64,000 nt of DNA from Bin87 sp965220055 (GTDB taxonomy: Bacteria; Chloroflexota; Dehalococcoidia; Lucifugimonadales; UBA3495): positions 3,658,001 through 3,722,000 of the forward strand of contig CBDCPE010000004.1 of NCBI GenBank assembly GCA_965220055.1, read 5' to 3'. The notes under the pieces were generated by a model. That model saw nothing but the letters and a program-made list of their open reading frames with translations, ran no database searches and was not told the origin of the DNA. The translations under genes and the position numbers were made by a program. Shown one piece after another: positions 8,633 through 17,140 of this stretch. Within the stretch, counting starts at the first letter, position 1. Every line of letters starts with the position of its first letter.

Positions 8633-10057
8633 ATGACCCCGAGAGAAGTCATCGAGTTTTGCAAGTCCAGCAACATCGGCATCATTGACCTGCGGTTCAC
8701 CGACTTGCCAGGCACGTTTCAGCACCTCTCCATACCCCTGAGCGAGCTCAGCGAGGACAACATGGCCGAAGGGTACGGCTTCGACGGCTCCAGCATCCGC
8801 GGTTTCAAGTCCATCGACGAAAGCGATATGCTGTTGACCCCCGACGCCAGCACCGCCGCCGTCGACCCGTTTTTCAAGATCCCCACTCTCCACATGATCT
8901 GCGATATCCTCGACCCGGTAACCCGCGAGTCCTACAGCCGCGACCCGCGCCACGTCGCCCACAAGGCCGAGGCCTACCTCAGGGCGAGCGGCATCGCCGA
9001 CACCAGTTACTGGGGCCCTGAGCCCGAGTTCTTCGTCTTCGAATCCGCTCGCTTCGACCAGAACATCAACTCCGGTTATTACTTCATCGACTCCGACGAA
9101 GGCTTCTGGAACACCGGCGCCGAGTGGACCATCGACGGCGGCAACAACCTGGCCTACCGCCCCCGCAACAAGGAAGGCTACTTCCCCACCCCTCCGTTCG
9201 ACACCTTCCAGGACATCCGCTCCGAGATGGTGCAAAAGATCGAGCACTTCGGGATCATCGTCGAAAAGCACCACCACGAGGTGGCTACCGCCGGCCAGGC
9301 CGAGATCGACGTCCGCTACGACACCCTGACCACCATGGCCGACACCGTAACCATCCTGAAATACGTGGTGAAGAACGTGGCCAAGGACCACGGCAAGGTC
9401 GCCACCTTCATGCCCAAGCCTCTCTTCGGCGACAACGGCACCGGCATGCACACCCACCAAAGCCTGTGGAAGGACGGGTCCAACCTGTTCTATGATGCCA
9501 ACGGCTACGCCATGCTGTCCGCCACCTGCCGGCACTACATCGGAGGTCTGCTGCAGCGCGCGCCGGCCCTGCTGGCCTTCGCGGCGCCCACCACCAACAG
9601 CTACAAGCGCCTGGTGCCCGGCTTCGAGGCTCCGGTGAACCTGGTCTACTCGGTGCGCAACCGCTCGGCTTGCATCCGCATCCCGACATACTCCAACAGC
9701 CCGGCGGCCCGCCGCCTGGAGTTCCGCGCTCCTGACCCGTCCTGCAACCCCTACATTGCCTTCGCCGCCATGCTCATGGCCGGCATCGACGGTGTGATCA
9801 ACGAGATCGAGCCGCCGGACCCCGTGGACCAGAACCTCTACGAGATGTCCGCGGCCGATCTGGCCATGATCCGCCAGGTTCCCGGCTCGCTGGACGAGGC
9901 CCTCGGCGCCCTCGAGCGCGACAACGAGTTCCTCATGCGGGGCGGCGTCTTCACCGACGACCTCATCGAGACCTGGCTGGACTACAAGAAGAACGACGTG
10001 GACGACCTGCGTCTGCGCCCTCATCCGATCGAATTCTTCAAGTACTTCGACGCCTAG
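8633..10057 (+). CDS. glnA: Glutamine synthetase type I (beta-like)
   Basis: ATP-dependent ligation of ammonium to glutamate. The start is the ATG at 8633 behind AAAGGAGG, giving 474 residues, typical for the dodecameric GSI enzyme. Signature motifs include GYGFDGSSIRGF (N-terminal), HTHQSLW (ATP site) and NRSACIRIP. Tyr403 within NLYEMS aligns with the adenylylated Tyr397 of E. coli, so covalent regulation by GlnE is possible, though no glnE is in view. It lies 77 bp downstream of amt, probably in the same transcript, and is followed by a hairpin terminator at 10089. Confidence 0.95.
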   Translation: MTPREVIEFCKSSNIGIIDLRFTDLPGTFQHLSIPLSELSEDNMAEGYGFDGSSIRGFKSIDESDMLLTPDASTAAVDPFFKIPTLHMICDILDPVTRESYSRDPRHVAHKAEAYLRASGIADTSYWGPEPEFFVFESARFDQNINSGYYFIDSDEGFWNTGAEWTIDGGNNLAYRPRNKEGYFPTPPFDTFQDIRSEMVQKIEHFGIIVEKHHHEVATAGQAEIDVRYDTLTTMADTVTILKYVVKNVAKDHGKVATFMPKPLFGDNGTGMHTHQSLWKDGSNLFYDANGYAMLSATCRHYIGGLLQRAPALLAFAAPTTNSYKRLVPGFEAPVNLVYSVRNRSACIRIPTYSNSPAARRLEFRAPDPSCNPYIAFAAMLMAGIDGVINEIEPPDPVDQNLYEMSAADLAMIRQVPGSLDEALGALERDNEFLMRGGVFTDDLIETWLDYKKNDVDDLRLRPHPIEFFKYFDA

Positions 10058-10088
10058 TCGCGACACTGTCGTCGTCGACGAACCGTGC

Positions 10089-10122
10089 AGGGGCGGGTAT
10101 GACCCGCCCCTACTGGTACAAT
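10089..10122 (+). terminator. Terminator hairpin followed by a -10 box, between the glnA genes
   Basis: A perfect 10-bp stem (AGGGGCGGGT at 10089-10098, complement at 10102-10111) has a 3-nt loop. TACAAT follows at 10117-10122 and could be the -10 box of the second glutamine synthetase gene. The same hairpin-then-TACAATGCC arrangement recurs at 55385-55435. Confidence 0.55.
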
Positions 10123-10174
10123 GCCCCGGAGAAAACCCGGTGTGTCGGGACGACCATCTTCCAGGAGACCACCC

Positions 10175-11515
10175 GTGCTGACTGACCACCACGCCGCCGA
10201 GCGCGAGTACGTGCTCCGCAGCGCCCGCGATTTCGACGTCAAATTCATTCGCCTGTGGTTCACCGATATCCTCGGCAACCTCAAGGGATTCGCCATTACC
10301 GTGGACGATCTGGAGGATGCCCTGGAGCTGGGCGTCGGATTCGACGGCGCAGCCATCGAGGGTTACAGCACCGACACGGAAAGCGACATGCGGGCTTTCC
10401 CAGACCCGACCACCTTCACCCTCCTGCCCTGGCGGCCCCGGCGCAACGCCGTGGCCCGCATCTTCTGCGACGTCCGTACCCCCAGGGGAGAGCCGTTCAT
10501 AGGCGATCCACGCCACGTGTTGAAGCGTAATTTGGAACGTCTGGCCAGCCTGGGATACATATATTACGTCGGCCCGGAGCTTGAATACTTCTACTTCCGG
10601 GACGCCGCAACGCCAGAGCCTCTGGACACCTACGGATATTACGACCAGCTTTCCAGTCACCCGGCCTCCGACTTGCGTCGCGACACCGTGCTCAACCTCG
10701 CTGAAATGGGCATTCCCGTCAAGTATTCCCACCACGAGGGCGCGCCCAGCCAGCACGAAATCGACCTCCAATACACCGACGCCCTGACCATGGCCGACAA
10801 CGTGATGACCGCCCGGATGGTTATCAAAGAACTGGCCCAGCAACAGGGCGTCTATGCCTCCTTCATGCCGAAACCGTTTTCCACTTCCAACGGCAGCGGT
10901 ATGCATACCCACCAGTCGCTGTTCCGCGGCAACAGCAACGCCTTCTATGACCCGGACGACGACCTTCATCTGTCCGTGATCGGCAAGCGATTCATCGCCG
11001 GCCTCCTGCGCCACGCTCCGGAAATCACCCTGGTGACCAACCAGTGGGTCAACTCCTACAAGCGGCTGGTGCCTGGGTACGAGGCACCGGTGCATGTGTC
11101 CTGGACCATGTCCAACCGCCTGGATTTGATTCGGGTTCCCTCGTACAAGGCAGGCTACGAAACCTCGCTGCGCGTCGAGTACCGCGCCCCTGACCCGGCC
11201 TGCAACCCGTACCTGGCTTTCAGCGTATTGCTCGCCGCCGGCCTGAAGGGGATCGAGGACGAGTATCCGGTGCCCTCACCAATCACGGGCGATGTCATGT
11301 CCATGTCCCCGGAAGAGCGCACCGCTCGCGGCATCGGACGCCTACCCACCAGCATGGGCGAGGCAATCGCGTTGGCGGAAAATAGTGAACTTCTGCGCAA
11401 GACTCTCGGCGATTTCGTCTATGAAACCCTGATCCGCAACAAGAAGCAGGAGTGGGAGGAATATCGCTCTACGGTTACCGACTACGAGATTTCACGATAC
11501 CTGCCTTTGCTGTAG
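10175..11515 (+). CDS. Second glutamine synthetase, type I (alpha-like)
   Basis: The start is the GTG at 10175, eight bases after a CAGGAG Shine-Dalgarno, giving 446 residues. This matches the shorter GSI-alpha enzymes of Bacillus and archaea. Conserved motifs are GVGFDGAAIEGY, GSGMHTHQSLF and VEYRAPDPACNPYLAF. The region where beta enzymes carry the adenylylated Tyr lacks it, so this isozyme should escape GlnE-type control. It could be a catalytic isozyme or a GS-like enzyme acting on another amine; the active-site motifs look complete, so catalysis is likely. It forms a nitrogen cluster with amt and glnA. Confidence 0.9.
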   Translation: MLTDHHAAEREYVLRSARDFDVKFIRLWFTDILGNLKGFAITVDDLEDALELGVGFDGAAIEGYSTDTESDMRAFPDPTTFTLLPWRPRRNAVARIFCDVRTPRGEPFIGDPRHVLKRNLERLASLGYIYYVGPELEYFYFRDAATPEPLDTYGYYDQLSSHPASDLRRDTVLNLAEMGIPVKYSHHEGAPSQHEIDLQYTDALTMADNVMTARMVIKELAQQQGVYASFMPKPFSTSNGSGMHTHQSLFRGNSNAFYDPDDDLHLSVIGKRFIAGLLRHAPEITLVTNQWVNSYKRLVPGYEAPVHVSWTMSNRLDLIRVPSYKAGYETSLRVEYRAPDPACNPYLAFSVLLAAGLKGIEDEYPVPSPITGDVMSMSPEERTARGIGRLPTSMGEAIALAENSELLRKTLGDFVYETLIRNKKQEWEEYRSTVTDYEISRYLPLL

Positions 11516-11545
11516 ACCCGGTATCCCCCGTCAGAGAGGCCACAC

Positions 11546-12301
11546 ATGCAATTCTCCGGGAAACTGGTCATCATCGCCGCGCTGGCGGTGACGGTGTTGC
11601 TGGTCAGCAACATCATTGCCATCAAGCCGGTTACGCTGTTCACCCTGCCGTTCAACTTTATCGGCAGCGACCTGTTCGTCGTGTCGGCGGCCATCGTCTG
11701 CTTTCCCGTCGGCTACATCATCAGCGACATCCTGACCGAGGTGTACGGGTTCCGGGTGGCCCGCGGCGTCATCTGGCTGGGGTTCGTGTGCAATCTGCTG
11801 ATGGTGGTCCTCTTCTGGGTCGGAGACATGATTCCCGGCGCGTTCTTCTGGGAAAACCAGGAGGAATATCAGACCATCCTGGGGGCCACTGGCTGGATTA
11901 TGCTGGGTTCGTTCGTCGCCTATATCGTCGGCGAGTTCACCAACGCCGTGGTGATGGTGCTGCTGAAGAACCGCACCCAAGGCCGTTACCTCTGGCTCCG
12001 CACCATATCCTCCACAGTGGTAGGCCAAGGCATCGACTCCATCCTGTTTTTCACCATCGCCTTTGGAGTTTCGGGCTTGTGGGTCGACCCCGACGGCTCA
12101 TGGTCGCCGGTGTTCAACGCCGCTATATGCGCGTGGATCGCCAAGTCGGTTTACGAGATCGTCGCCACGCCGCTCACCTACATCGTGGTCGGCTGGCTGA
12201 AGCGTACCGAGCAAATGGACGTTTACGATGCGCCGCGCTCGCTGAACCCGTTCGGTGTGTTCGGCAGCGGCGACACCAACGCCGCGGCTTCCCGAGCCTG
12301 A
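11546..12301 (+). CDS. Queuosine precursor transporter (YhhQ/VUT family)
   Basis: This is a 251-residue membrane protein with about six hydrophobic helices. It shows the YhhQ pattern: an N-terminal SNIIAIKPV, then VGYIISDILTEVYGF and GQGIDSILFFTIAFG in the later helices. The family takes up queuine/preQ1-type precursors used to modify tRNA wobble position 34. The last 25 residues are hydrophilic and variable. It starts 30 bp after the second glutamine synthetase, with a GAGAGG Shine-Dalgarno, so it may be cotranscribed. There is no room for a preQ1 riboswitch in that gap. Confidence 0.88.
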   Translation: MQFSGKLVIIAALAVTVLLVSNIIAIKPVTLFTLPFNFIGSDLFVVSAAIVCFPVGYIISDILTEVYGFRVARGVIWLGFVCNLLMVVLFWVGDMIPGAFFWENQEEYQTILGATGWIMLGSFVAYIVGEFTNAVVMVLLKNRTQGRYLWLRTISSTVVGQGIDSILFFTIAFGVSGLWVDPDGSWSPVFNAAICAWIAKSVYEIVATPLTYIVVGWLKRTEQMDVYDAPRSLNPFGVFGSGDTNAAASRA

Positions 12302-12322
12302 ACTCGGCCACGAGTTCCGCGT

Positions 12323-12523
12323 ATGGCCGACCAAGAGCCTGACCACGGCCATCCCCACGACCACCAACACGGCGGCCCCGAAAGCCTGGGCGCACCGTTC
12401 GCGAACCTCCGGGGCACCGGGTTGCCGTGGCGCAAGGTAGTGGCGCTGGTGGTCTCCAATACGCGGCGAAAGGTGGTTTCGCGGCGCGGCTGCTGCGGAA
12501 ACCACGGCCAACCCGGCTGTTGA
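12323..12523 (+). CDS. Small His-rich protein with a Cys/Gly C-terminal tail
   Basis: The 66-residue frame begins 21 bp after the YhhQ stop. The first 18 residues hold DHGHPHDHQH, a metal-binding-like His cluster. The middle is basic and hydrophobic (PWRKVVALVVSNTRRKVV), and the tail is RRGCCGNHGQPGC. This non-random end design argues for a real protein although no clear Shine-Dalgarno is visible. I do not assign a family. A small metal-handling or metal-cluster-binding role is an inference from composition only. It could share a transcript with the transporter. Confidence 0.55.
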   Translation: MADQEPDHGHPHDHQHGGPESLGAPFANLRGTGLPWRKVVALVVSNTRRKVVSRRGCCGNHGQPGC

Positions 12524-12650
12524 CGCCGCTGATCTCGCGCCGGCGTGACCGGCGCTTACGCGAGGCCCCCACTTCCAAAAGGGCTCCGAACCTCGATATG
12601 TTACGATTGGGTTAGCCGCCATTGCATATCGACAGAAAGGAGCCTGACTG

Positions 12651-13358
12651 ATGCACTCCGAACAGCGCCGGGTAGCCGACGACGGCCTTCATTACCTCGT
12701 CATCTTCCCCGACGAATATGACGCCGACGCCCGCTACCCGCTGGTCGTCATGCTGCACGGTTTTGGCGCCAACATGCAGGACCTCGCCGGCCTCGCTCCG
12801 TCGATCAACCGCAAGGGCTACGTGTACGTTTGTCCCAACGCGCCGATCCCTTTCGAGTTGGCTCCCGGGATGACCGGCTACGGTTGGCATCCGCCGCGCG
12901 GTCAGGCGACCGATGAGCATTTCGACCAGGCCGAGTCGCTCCTCGACGCCTTCTTCACCGAGGCGCTGAACGAGTTCAAGGCCGAGGAAAACCGCGCCGT
13001 TTTGCTCGGCTTCTCCCAGGGCGGCGGCATGACGTACCGCATGGGTTTGGAACGGCCGGACAAGTTCGTGGCCCTGGTCGCTCTCAGCGCCTCCCTGCCG
13101 GACCCGGAGATCCTGCGCCCACGGCTGCCCGACCACCGCGAGCAGCCGGTTTTCGTGGCCCACGGTCTCCACGACCAGATGGTCTCGATGGACAGCGCGC
13201 GCCGCACCCGCGAGTTCCTCGACGCGGAGAACTACAACCTGTCCTACCACGAATACAATATGGGCCACGAAATACCCGCGGAAGTCCTGCGCGACATGGT
13301 CCCCTGGATGGAGGCCCTCCTGCCTCCGCTCGTCGCCGAAACCGACCGCATCTTCTAG
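12651..13358 (+). CDS. Phospholipase/carboxylesterase-type alpha/beta hydrolase
   Basis: The 235-residue cytosolic protein belongs to the short esterase/dienelactone-hydrolase-like group. The catalytic triad is readable: Ser122 in GFSQGG, Asp175 in HGLHDQMV and His206 in YNMGHE. The oxyanion strand is LVVMLHGFGAN at residues 31-41. The family hydrolyses carboxyl esters, including lysophospholipids and protein thioesters; the substrate here is unknown. The ATG follows AAAGGAG. It is probably a single-gene unit, followed by the inverted-repeat cassette at 13379. Confidence 0.88.
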   Translation: MHSEQRRVADDGLHYLVIFPDEYDADARYPLVVMLHGFGANMQDLAGLAPSINRKGYVYVCPNAPIPFELAPGMTGYGWHPPRGQATDEHFDQAESLLDAFFTEALNEFKAEENRAVLLGFSQGGGMTYRMGLERPDKFVALVALSASLPDPEILRPRLPDHREQPVFVAHGLHDQMVSMDSARRTREFLDAENYNLSYHEYNMGHEIPAEVLRDMVPWMEALLPPLVAETDRIF

Positions 13359-13378
13359 AGCCCGAAGAGCATTGCTTG

Positions 13379-13851
13379 ACATGGATGCACAGGATGGACA
13401 GGATAACGGCGAGGAGATGCTTTTTCGTGAATTAACCAGGGCGATACTGGGTTGCGCTTTCGACGTGATTAATGAGCTTGGTTCGGGGTTTTTGGAATCA
13501 GTGTACGAAAAATCAATGGTAGTGGCGCTTGAGGAGTCCGGCGTTACAGTTCAAGCTCAAGCACCGATAAACGTCAATTTTCGCGGTAGGGCCGTGGGTG
13601 ACTGTTACGCCGATTTGTTAGTGGACCAAAAAGTAATCGTCGAGCTAAAAGCGGTTTCTTCCCTGACCCCGCAACACGAAGCCCAGATAATCAATTACCT
13701 TACGGCTACGGGCATCCCTGTCGGGTTGTTACTGAATTTTGGCAATCCCAAACTGCAATATCGTCGTTTCACACGAAAATGAAGCAGGCTCACAAACTTG
13801 GCTGCACGTTTGATGGCCCAATCCGATCCTGTATATCCTGTGCATCCATGT
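13379..13851. mobile_element. Inverted-repeat-bounded GxxExxY cassette
   Basis: A 26-bp inverted repeat (ACATGGATGCACAGGAT then two variable bases then ACAGGAT, at 13379-13404; inverted at 13826-13851) matches at 24 of 26 positions and brackets exactly one gene. GC is visibly lower inside than in the flanking genes. There is no transposase. It resembles a passenger or MITE-like mobile cassette. No clear target duplication is visible. The left repeat contains the start codon of the enclosed gene. Confidence 0.7.
13381..13782 (+). CDS. GxxExxY family protein
   Basis: The 133-residue protein carries the family-defining motif GSGFLESVYEKSM near residues 39-51, and a later DLLVDQKVIVELKAV segment. 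This has the look of a PD-(D/E)xK nuclease core (Asp, then Glu-x-Lys), which is why the family is suspected to bind or cut DNA; the function is not established. The ATG at 13381 lies inside the left inverted repeat; the ATG at 13417 is an alternative start. It is a lower-GC gene between housekeeping-like genes, consistent with mobility. Confidence 0.85.
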   Translation: MDAQDGQDNGEEMLFRELTRAILGCAFDVINELGSGFLESVYEKSMVVALEESGVTVQAQAPINVNFRGRAVGDCYADLLVDQKVIVELKAVSSLTPQHEAQIINYLTATGIPVGLLLNFGNPKLQYRRFTRK

Positions 13852-13883
13852 AAGACACGAGCCCGTACTGAGGTTTCTCAAAC

Positions 13884-14810
13884 ATGAAAGCCACTACCCA
13901 ACTGCGCCAGATGCTCGCATCCGACCGGATGGTCGTTGCGCCCTTCGTACTCAACGCCCTGCACGCCCGCATCGCCGAAGACGTGGGGCACCAGGCCGTC
14001 TACATGACCGGCGCCGGCACCGCCGCCGAGCGCGGCTTCCCCGATGTCGGCCTGCTCACCATGACCGAAATGGTAGCCAACGCCAAGTACATCGCAGACG
14101 CCGTCAACATCCCGGTTATCTGCGACGCCGATACCGGGTACGGGAACCCCCTCAACGTGCACCGCACCGTCCGCGAGTACGAAGCCGCCGGCGTGGCTGC
14201 CCTCCACCTCGAGGACCAGGTGTTCCCCAAGAAGTGCGGCTTCTTCGCCGGCAAGCAGGTGGTGCCTGCCGAGGAGCACGTCCAGAAAATCCGCGCGGCC
14301 CTAGACGCGCGCACCGATCCCGACTTTGTCATCATCGCCCGCTGCGACGCCTACGCGGTCACCAGCTGGGAGGATACCGTGCGACGCTGCCGTGCCTACG
14401 CCGACGCCGGCGCCGACCTCGTTTTCGTCGATGGCATCAAGTCCCAGGACGACATCCAGCGCTACGCCGCCGACCTGGCCAACGTGCCCCGCATGTACAA
14501 CGGCGACCTGGCCACGACGCAGACCATGGACGAACTGGGCTACAAGATCATGATCTGCGGCAGCACCATCTGGCTCATTTACAAGCAGGTGCGCGCCGCC
14601 TACGAAGAGCTCATGAGCGCCGGCAAAGTGGACCCGGACCGCTTCGGCACCCGCTGGGACGTCGCCTCCGTGCTTGGGCTGGACGCCATTTACGAGCTGG
14701 AAAAGAAGTACGGTGTGCAGGACGTGGGCACCGATGTCGCGGGTCTCGCCGCGGCCCAGGCCGCGCAGATGGCCGCCGACGCCGCCGTGCTCACCCCAGC
14801 GGACGACTAG
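13884..14810 (+). CDS. Isocitrate lyase/PEP mutase superfamily enzyme
   Basis: The 308-residue protein has the superfamily signatures: DADTGYGNP (metal site) near residue 77, LEDQVFPKKCGFFAGK with the catalytic-loop Cys near 115, and IIARCDAY. Relatives include 2-methylisocitrate lyase, carboxyphosphonoenolpyruvate mutase and oxaloacetate or dimethylmalate hydrolases. The KKCG loop favours a C-C lyase rather than a hydrolase, but the substrate cannot be fixed from sequence. No methylcitrate-cycle gene is adjacent. It is followed at 10 bp by the DCC-family gene, so these may be cotranscribed. Confidence 0.85.
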   Translation: MKATTQLRQMLASDRMVVAPFVLNALHARIAEDVGHQAVYMTGAGTAAERGFPDVGLLTMTEMVANAKYIADAVNIPVICDADTGYGNPLNVHRTVREYEAAGVAALHLEDQVFPKKCGFFAGKQVVPAEEHVQKIRAALDARTDPDFVIIARCDAYAVTSWEDTVRRCRAYADAGADLVFVDGIKSQDDIQRYAADLANVPRMYNGDLATTQTMDELGYKIMICGSTIWLIYKQVRAAYEELMSAGKVDPDRFGTRWDVASVLGLDAIYELEKKYGVQDVGTDVAGLAAAQAAQMAADAAVLTPADD

Positions 14811-14820
14811 GCTCCCCAAA

Positions 14821-15228
14821 ATGGCTGAGGCCTCATTGGTGAAGCCGGCGATGAGTGACCGTTTCCGAATGCTCTACGACGGCTCGTGCCCGATGTGCAG
14901 CCGCGAAGTGATGAAACTCTATCGCCGGCGCCCAGGGGCCATCGAGCCCGTGGACATCTCTGCCGAGGATTTCGACGCTGCGGCATGGGGGTTGGAAGCC
15001 GACCGGGTCCAGTCTGCCATGTACGGCGTGCGGCCGGACGGCAGCGTCACGGTGGGCATGGAGAGCCTCCGCGAGGGCTACCGTCTGGCTGGTCTTGGCT
15101 GGCTGATCGGGTGGACCCAGTGGTGGCCGGCTCGCCCTGCCTTTGATGTCTTCTACCGTGGCTTCGCTCGCAACCGGATGCGCGTCAGTAACTGGCTGGG
15201 CCGCTGCGACGGCCATTGCCGCGTCTGA
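14821..15228 (+). CDS. DCC-family thiol-disulfide oxidoreductase-like protein (DUF393)
   Basis: The 135-residue protein contains YDGSCPMCSREV, the YDGxCxxC motif that defines the DCC/DUF393 family with its thioredoxin-like CxxC. A C-terminal WLGRCDGHCRV adds two more cysteines. The ATG at 14821 gives ten extra residues; the ATG at 14851 (MSDRFRMLYDG) is an equally likely start. The family's reaction is not established; a redox role is inferred from the CxxC. It probably shares a transcript with the upstream lyase-superfamily gene. Confidence 0.85.
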   Translation: MAEASLVKPAMSDRFRMLYDGSCPMCSREVMKLYRRRPGAIEPVDISAEDFDAAAWGLEADRVQSAMYGVRPDGSVTVGMESLREGYRLAGLGWLIGWTQWWPARPAFDVFYRGFARNRMRVSNWLGRCDGHCRV

Positions 15229-15340
15229 AACCATTGGCCAGTCCCGCGAAGACCGTTGATGGGCACTCAGTAACTGGCGCCGCGGACGATCCGTGTTCGT
15301 ACCTTCGACGTTGAACCTCGAGCGTCGATTGACGCAACAT

Positions 15341-15493
15341 GCTAGCGAACCTGACGCGTACCCACCCGCGATCAAACTGTCATTGCGAGCGAAGCGCGGC
15401 AATCTTGTTGGCGGAGGAGCCGCCGTCCAGGCATCGAGATTGCCGCGTCGCTTCGCTGCTCGCAATAACAAACTGGGTACGCGTGAAGCTAGC
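15341..15493. repeat. MITE-like nested inverted-repeat element
   Basis: The outer arms are GCTAGC and ACGCGTACCCA (15341-15364), with TGGGTACGCGT and GCTAGC at 15474-15493. The inner arms are CATTGCGAGCGAAGCGCGGC (from 15381), with an imperfect complement ending near 15467. The inner unit looks like a widespread bacterial intergenic repeat beginning CATTGCGAGCGAAGCG. The element sits in the 297-bp gap between the DCC gene and the EamA transporter and may carry the latter's upstream signals. A decayed relative lies near 3519-3655. Confidence 0.65.
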
Positions 15494-15525
15494 GAAGAGA
15501 TACATCGCGAGGCTGCGCAAGCGTA

Positions 15526-16482
15526 ATGTGGCCTCTACTCGCGTTGGGCTCTGCTCTGGCCTTTTGCTTCGTCAGCGTCTGCGACAAACGCCTGCTGTCA
15601 TTCCACCTGAATGGCGTTCCGCCCCTATGCCTGTGGTGCGGGACCACCGGACTGATCTACGGCACCATCGTGGCCGCCATCGTTGGGGTACCGTCCGGCA
15701 CCACGTGGCAAGTCGCGGTTACTCCCATTGTCTCTGGCCTGTTCATGGGATGCTCCGTGGTGCTGCTGTTTCGCGGCCTGCGCCTCATGGAGGCTTCTCG
15801 AGCGGTCGCCATTTCCCAGACCAATCCGATTTTCGTCGCCATTTTGGCCCTGTTGTTCCTGGATGAGCACATCTCACCGGCCCAATGGTGCGGTATTGGC
15901 CTGGTGGTCGGCGGAGCGGCCCTCATCTCAGTGCGGCTGTTCCAGGAACTACCCTACACTCGCATCGGCCCGGGTCTGGCCATCCCCAGAACCGCCGTCT
16001 TCGATTTGCGCGATCGTGGTGCGATTTACGGCCCGGCTCTCCTTTTCGTCAGCGCCTTGTGCGCCGCCTCCAGCTTCGTGGTCACCAAAGCGGCCCTCAA
16101 CGCCCACCTGCCGGTGCTGACGGTATTCGGCATCCAGCAGGCCACCGTGGGCGTCGTCTTCCTATGCGTGGGGCTGACCGGCGGACCCCGCCTGATGGAG
16201 GCGGTGCGGCAGCCCAAGGTCCTGGCGATGCTCCTGTTCGGCGAATCCCTGATGCCGGCGATCTCGATCCTCCTGGGCGTCTACGCCTACAGTCTGGGGC
16301 CCGCCTCCCTGGTGGCTGCCGTACTGGCGACCCGACCGTTGTTCGTGTTCATCGCGTCCACCATCCTGTCCCGTATGCGTTGGCAGTTCCTCGACGAGTC
16401 GCTGAACCCCCGTGTCCTGGCGGCAAAAGCCGCGTCTATAGTCATGATCGTTGGCGGTGTGGGCACCCTCAGCGTGGGCTGA
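15526..16482 (+). CDS. EamA/DMT-family transporter
   Basis: The 318-residue membrane protein has about ten hydrophobic helices in two halves, as expected for the drug/metabolite transporter superfamily. Each half carries an EamA-like module: an LLFLDEHISPAQWCGIGLV signature ends the first, and LVAAVLATRPLFVFIAS lies in the second. Members export or import small metabolites, amino acids or amines; the substrate is unknown. The ATG is only 33 bp after the MITE-like element, with no strong Shine-Dalgarno. It is transcribed toward the Lrp-type regulator 223 bp downstream. Confidence 0.85.
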   Translation: MWPLLALGSALAFCFVSVCDKRLLSFHLNGVPPLCLWCGTTGLIYGTIVAAIVGVPSGTTWQVAVTPIVSGLFMGCSVVLLFRGLRLMEASRAVAISQTNPIFVAILALLFLDEHISPAQWCGIGLVVGGAALISVRLFQELPYTRIGPGLAIPRTAVFDLRDRGAIYGPALLFVSALCAASSFVVTKAALNAHLPVLTVFGIQQATVGVVFLCVGLTGGPRLMEAVRQPKVLAMLLFGESLMPAISILLGVYAYSLGPASLVAAVLATRPLFVFIASTILSRMRWQFLDESLNPRVLAAKAASIVMIVGGVGTLSVG

Positions 16483-16705
16483 TCCCCAAAACGGGAACTC
16501 TCCGTAATCCCTACCGCTATTACGTTTATGATGCGTTAGAAGCGGCGAAAAAGCAGCGAATCCGTCGCGAATAAAACGATAATGTTTATCCATGTCCCAT
16601 TGATGATTGACAACCGCAGCAAGAACGAATAATATCCGATGCTGAATATCTACGCTGCTGAACGTAGACATATGACCGCATACTTAGCACGGAGTCTGCC
16701 AACCA

Positions 16706-17140
16706 ATGGACGAACTTGACCTGAAAATCATCGGTATACTGCAATCGGACGGGCGTGCGTCCAACGCCAAGATTGCACGCGCAGTGGGTGTCAGCGAAGG
16801 CACCGTAAGACGCAGGCTGCGCCGCCTCATCAAAGAAGACATCGTCCATGTGGTGGCAGTACCCAACCTCGAAAAAATGGGCTACGGCACCACCGCCCTC
16901 ATCGGTTTGGAAACCGGCCCGGGTAAGTCCGACTCCGTCGCCGAATCCATCGCCAACCTCGATGAAGCCCACTATGTCGTCGTCGCCACCGGCCCCTACG
17001 ACGTATTCGTCTGGACTGCTCTGGAATCCGCCGAAAGCCTCGGCGATTTCCTGCGTACCCGCATCGGCGTCATCGACGGAGTGCAAAAGACCCAGACCTT
17101 CGTCACCCTCTCGACCAAGAAGCGTTTCACCCGGGTTTAA
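16706..17140 (+). CDS. Lrp/AsnC-family transcriptional regulator
   Basis: The 144-residue protein has an N-terminal winged helix-turn-helix (residues 1-50; SNAKIARAVGVSEGTVRRR is the recognition region) and a C-terminal RAM/ActR ligand domain starting near 65. It has standard Lrp/AsnC length and order, so it should bind DNA as oligomers in response to an amino acid or similar effector. Its target is unknown; the adjacent EamA exporter is a plausible candidate, since exporters and Lrp regulators are often paired. A GC hairpin and then an IS66 element follow directly. Confidence 0.9.
   Translation: MDELDLKIIGILQSDGRASNAKIARAVGVSEGTVRRRLRRLIKEDIVHVVAVPNLEKMGYGTTALIGLETGPGKSDSVAESIANLDEAHYVVVATGPYDVFVWTALESAESLGDFLRTRIGVIDGVQKTQTFVTLSTKKRFTRV

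Noticed and set aside
8594..11095. Very long minus-strand open frame opposite the two glnA genes
   Set aside because: It is a codon-bias shadow of strongly conserved glutamine synthetase genes.
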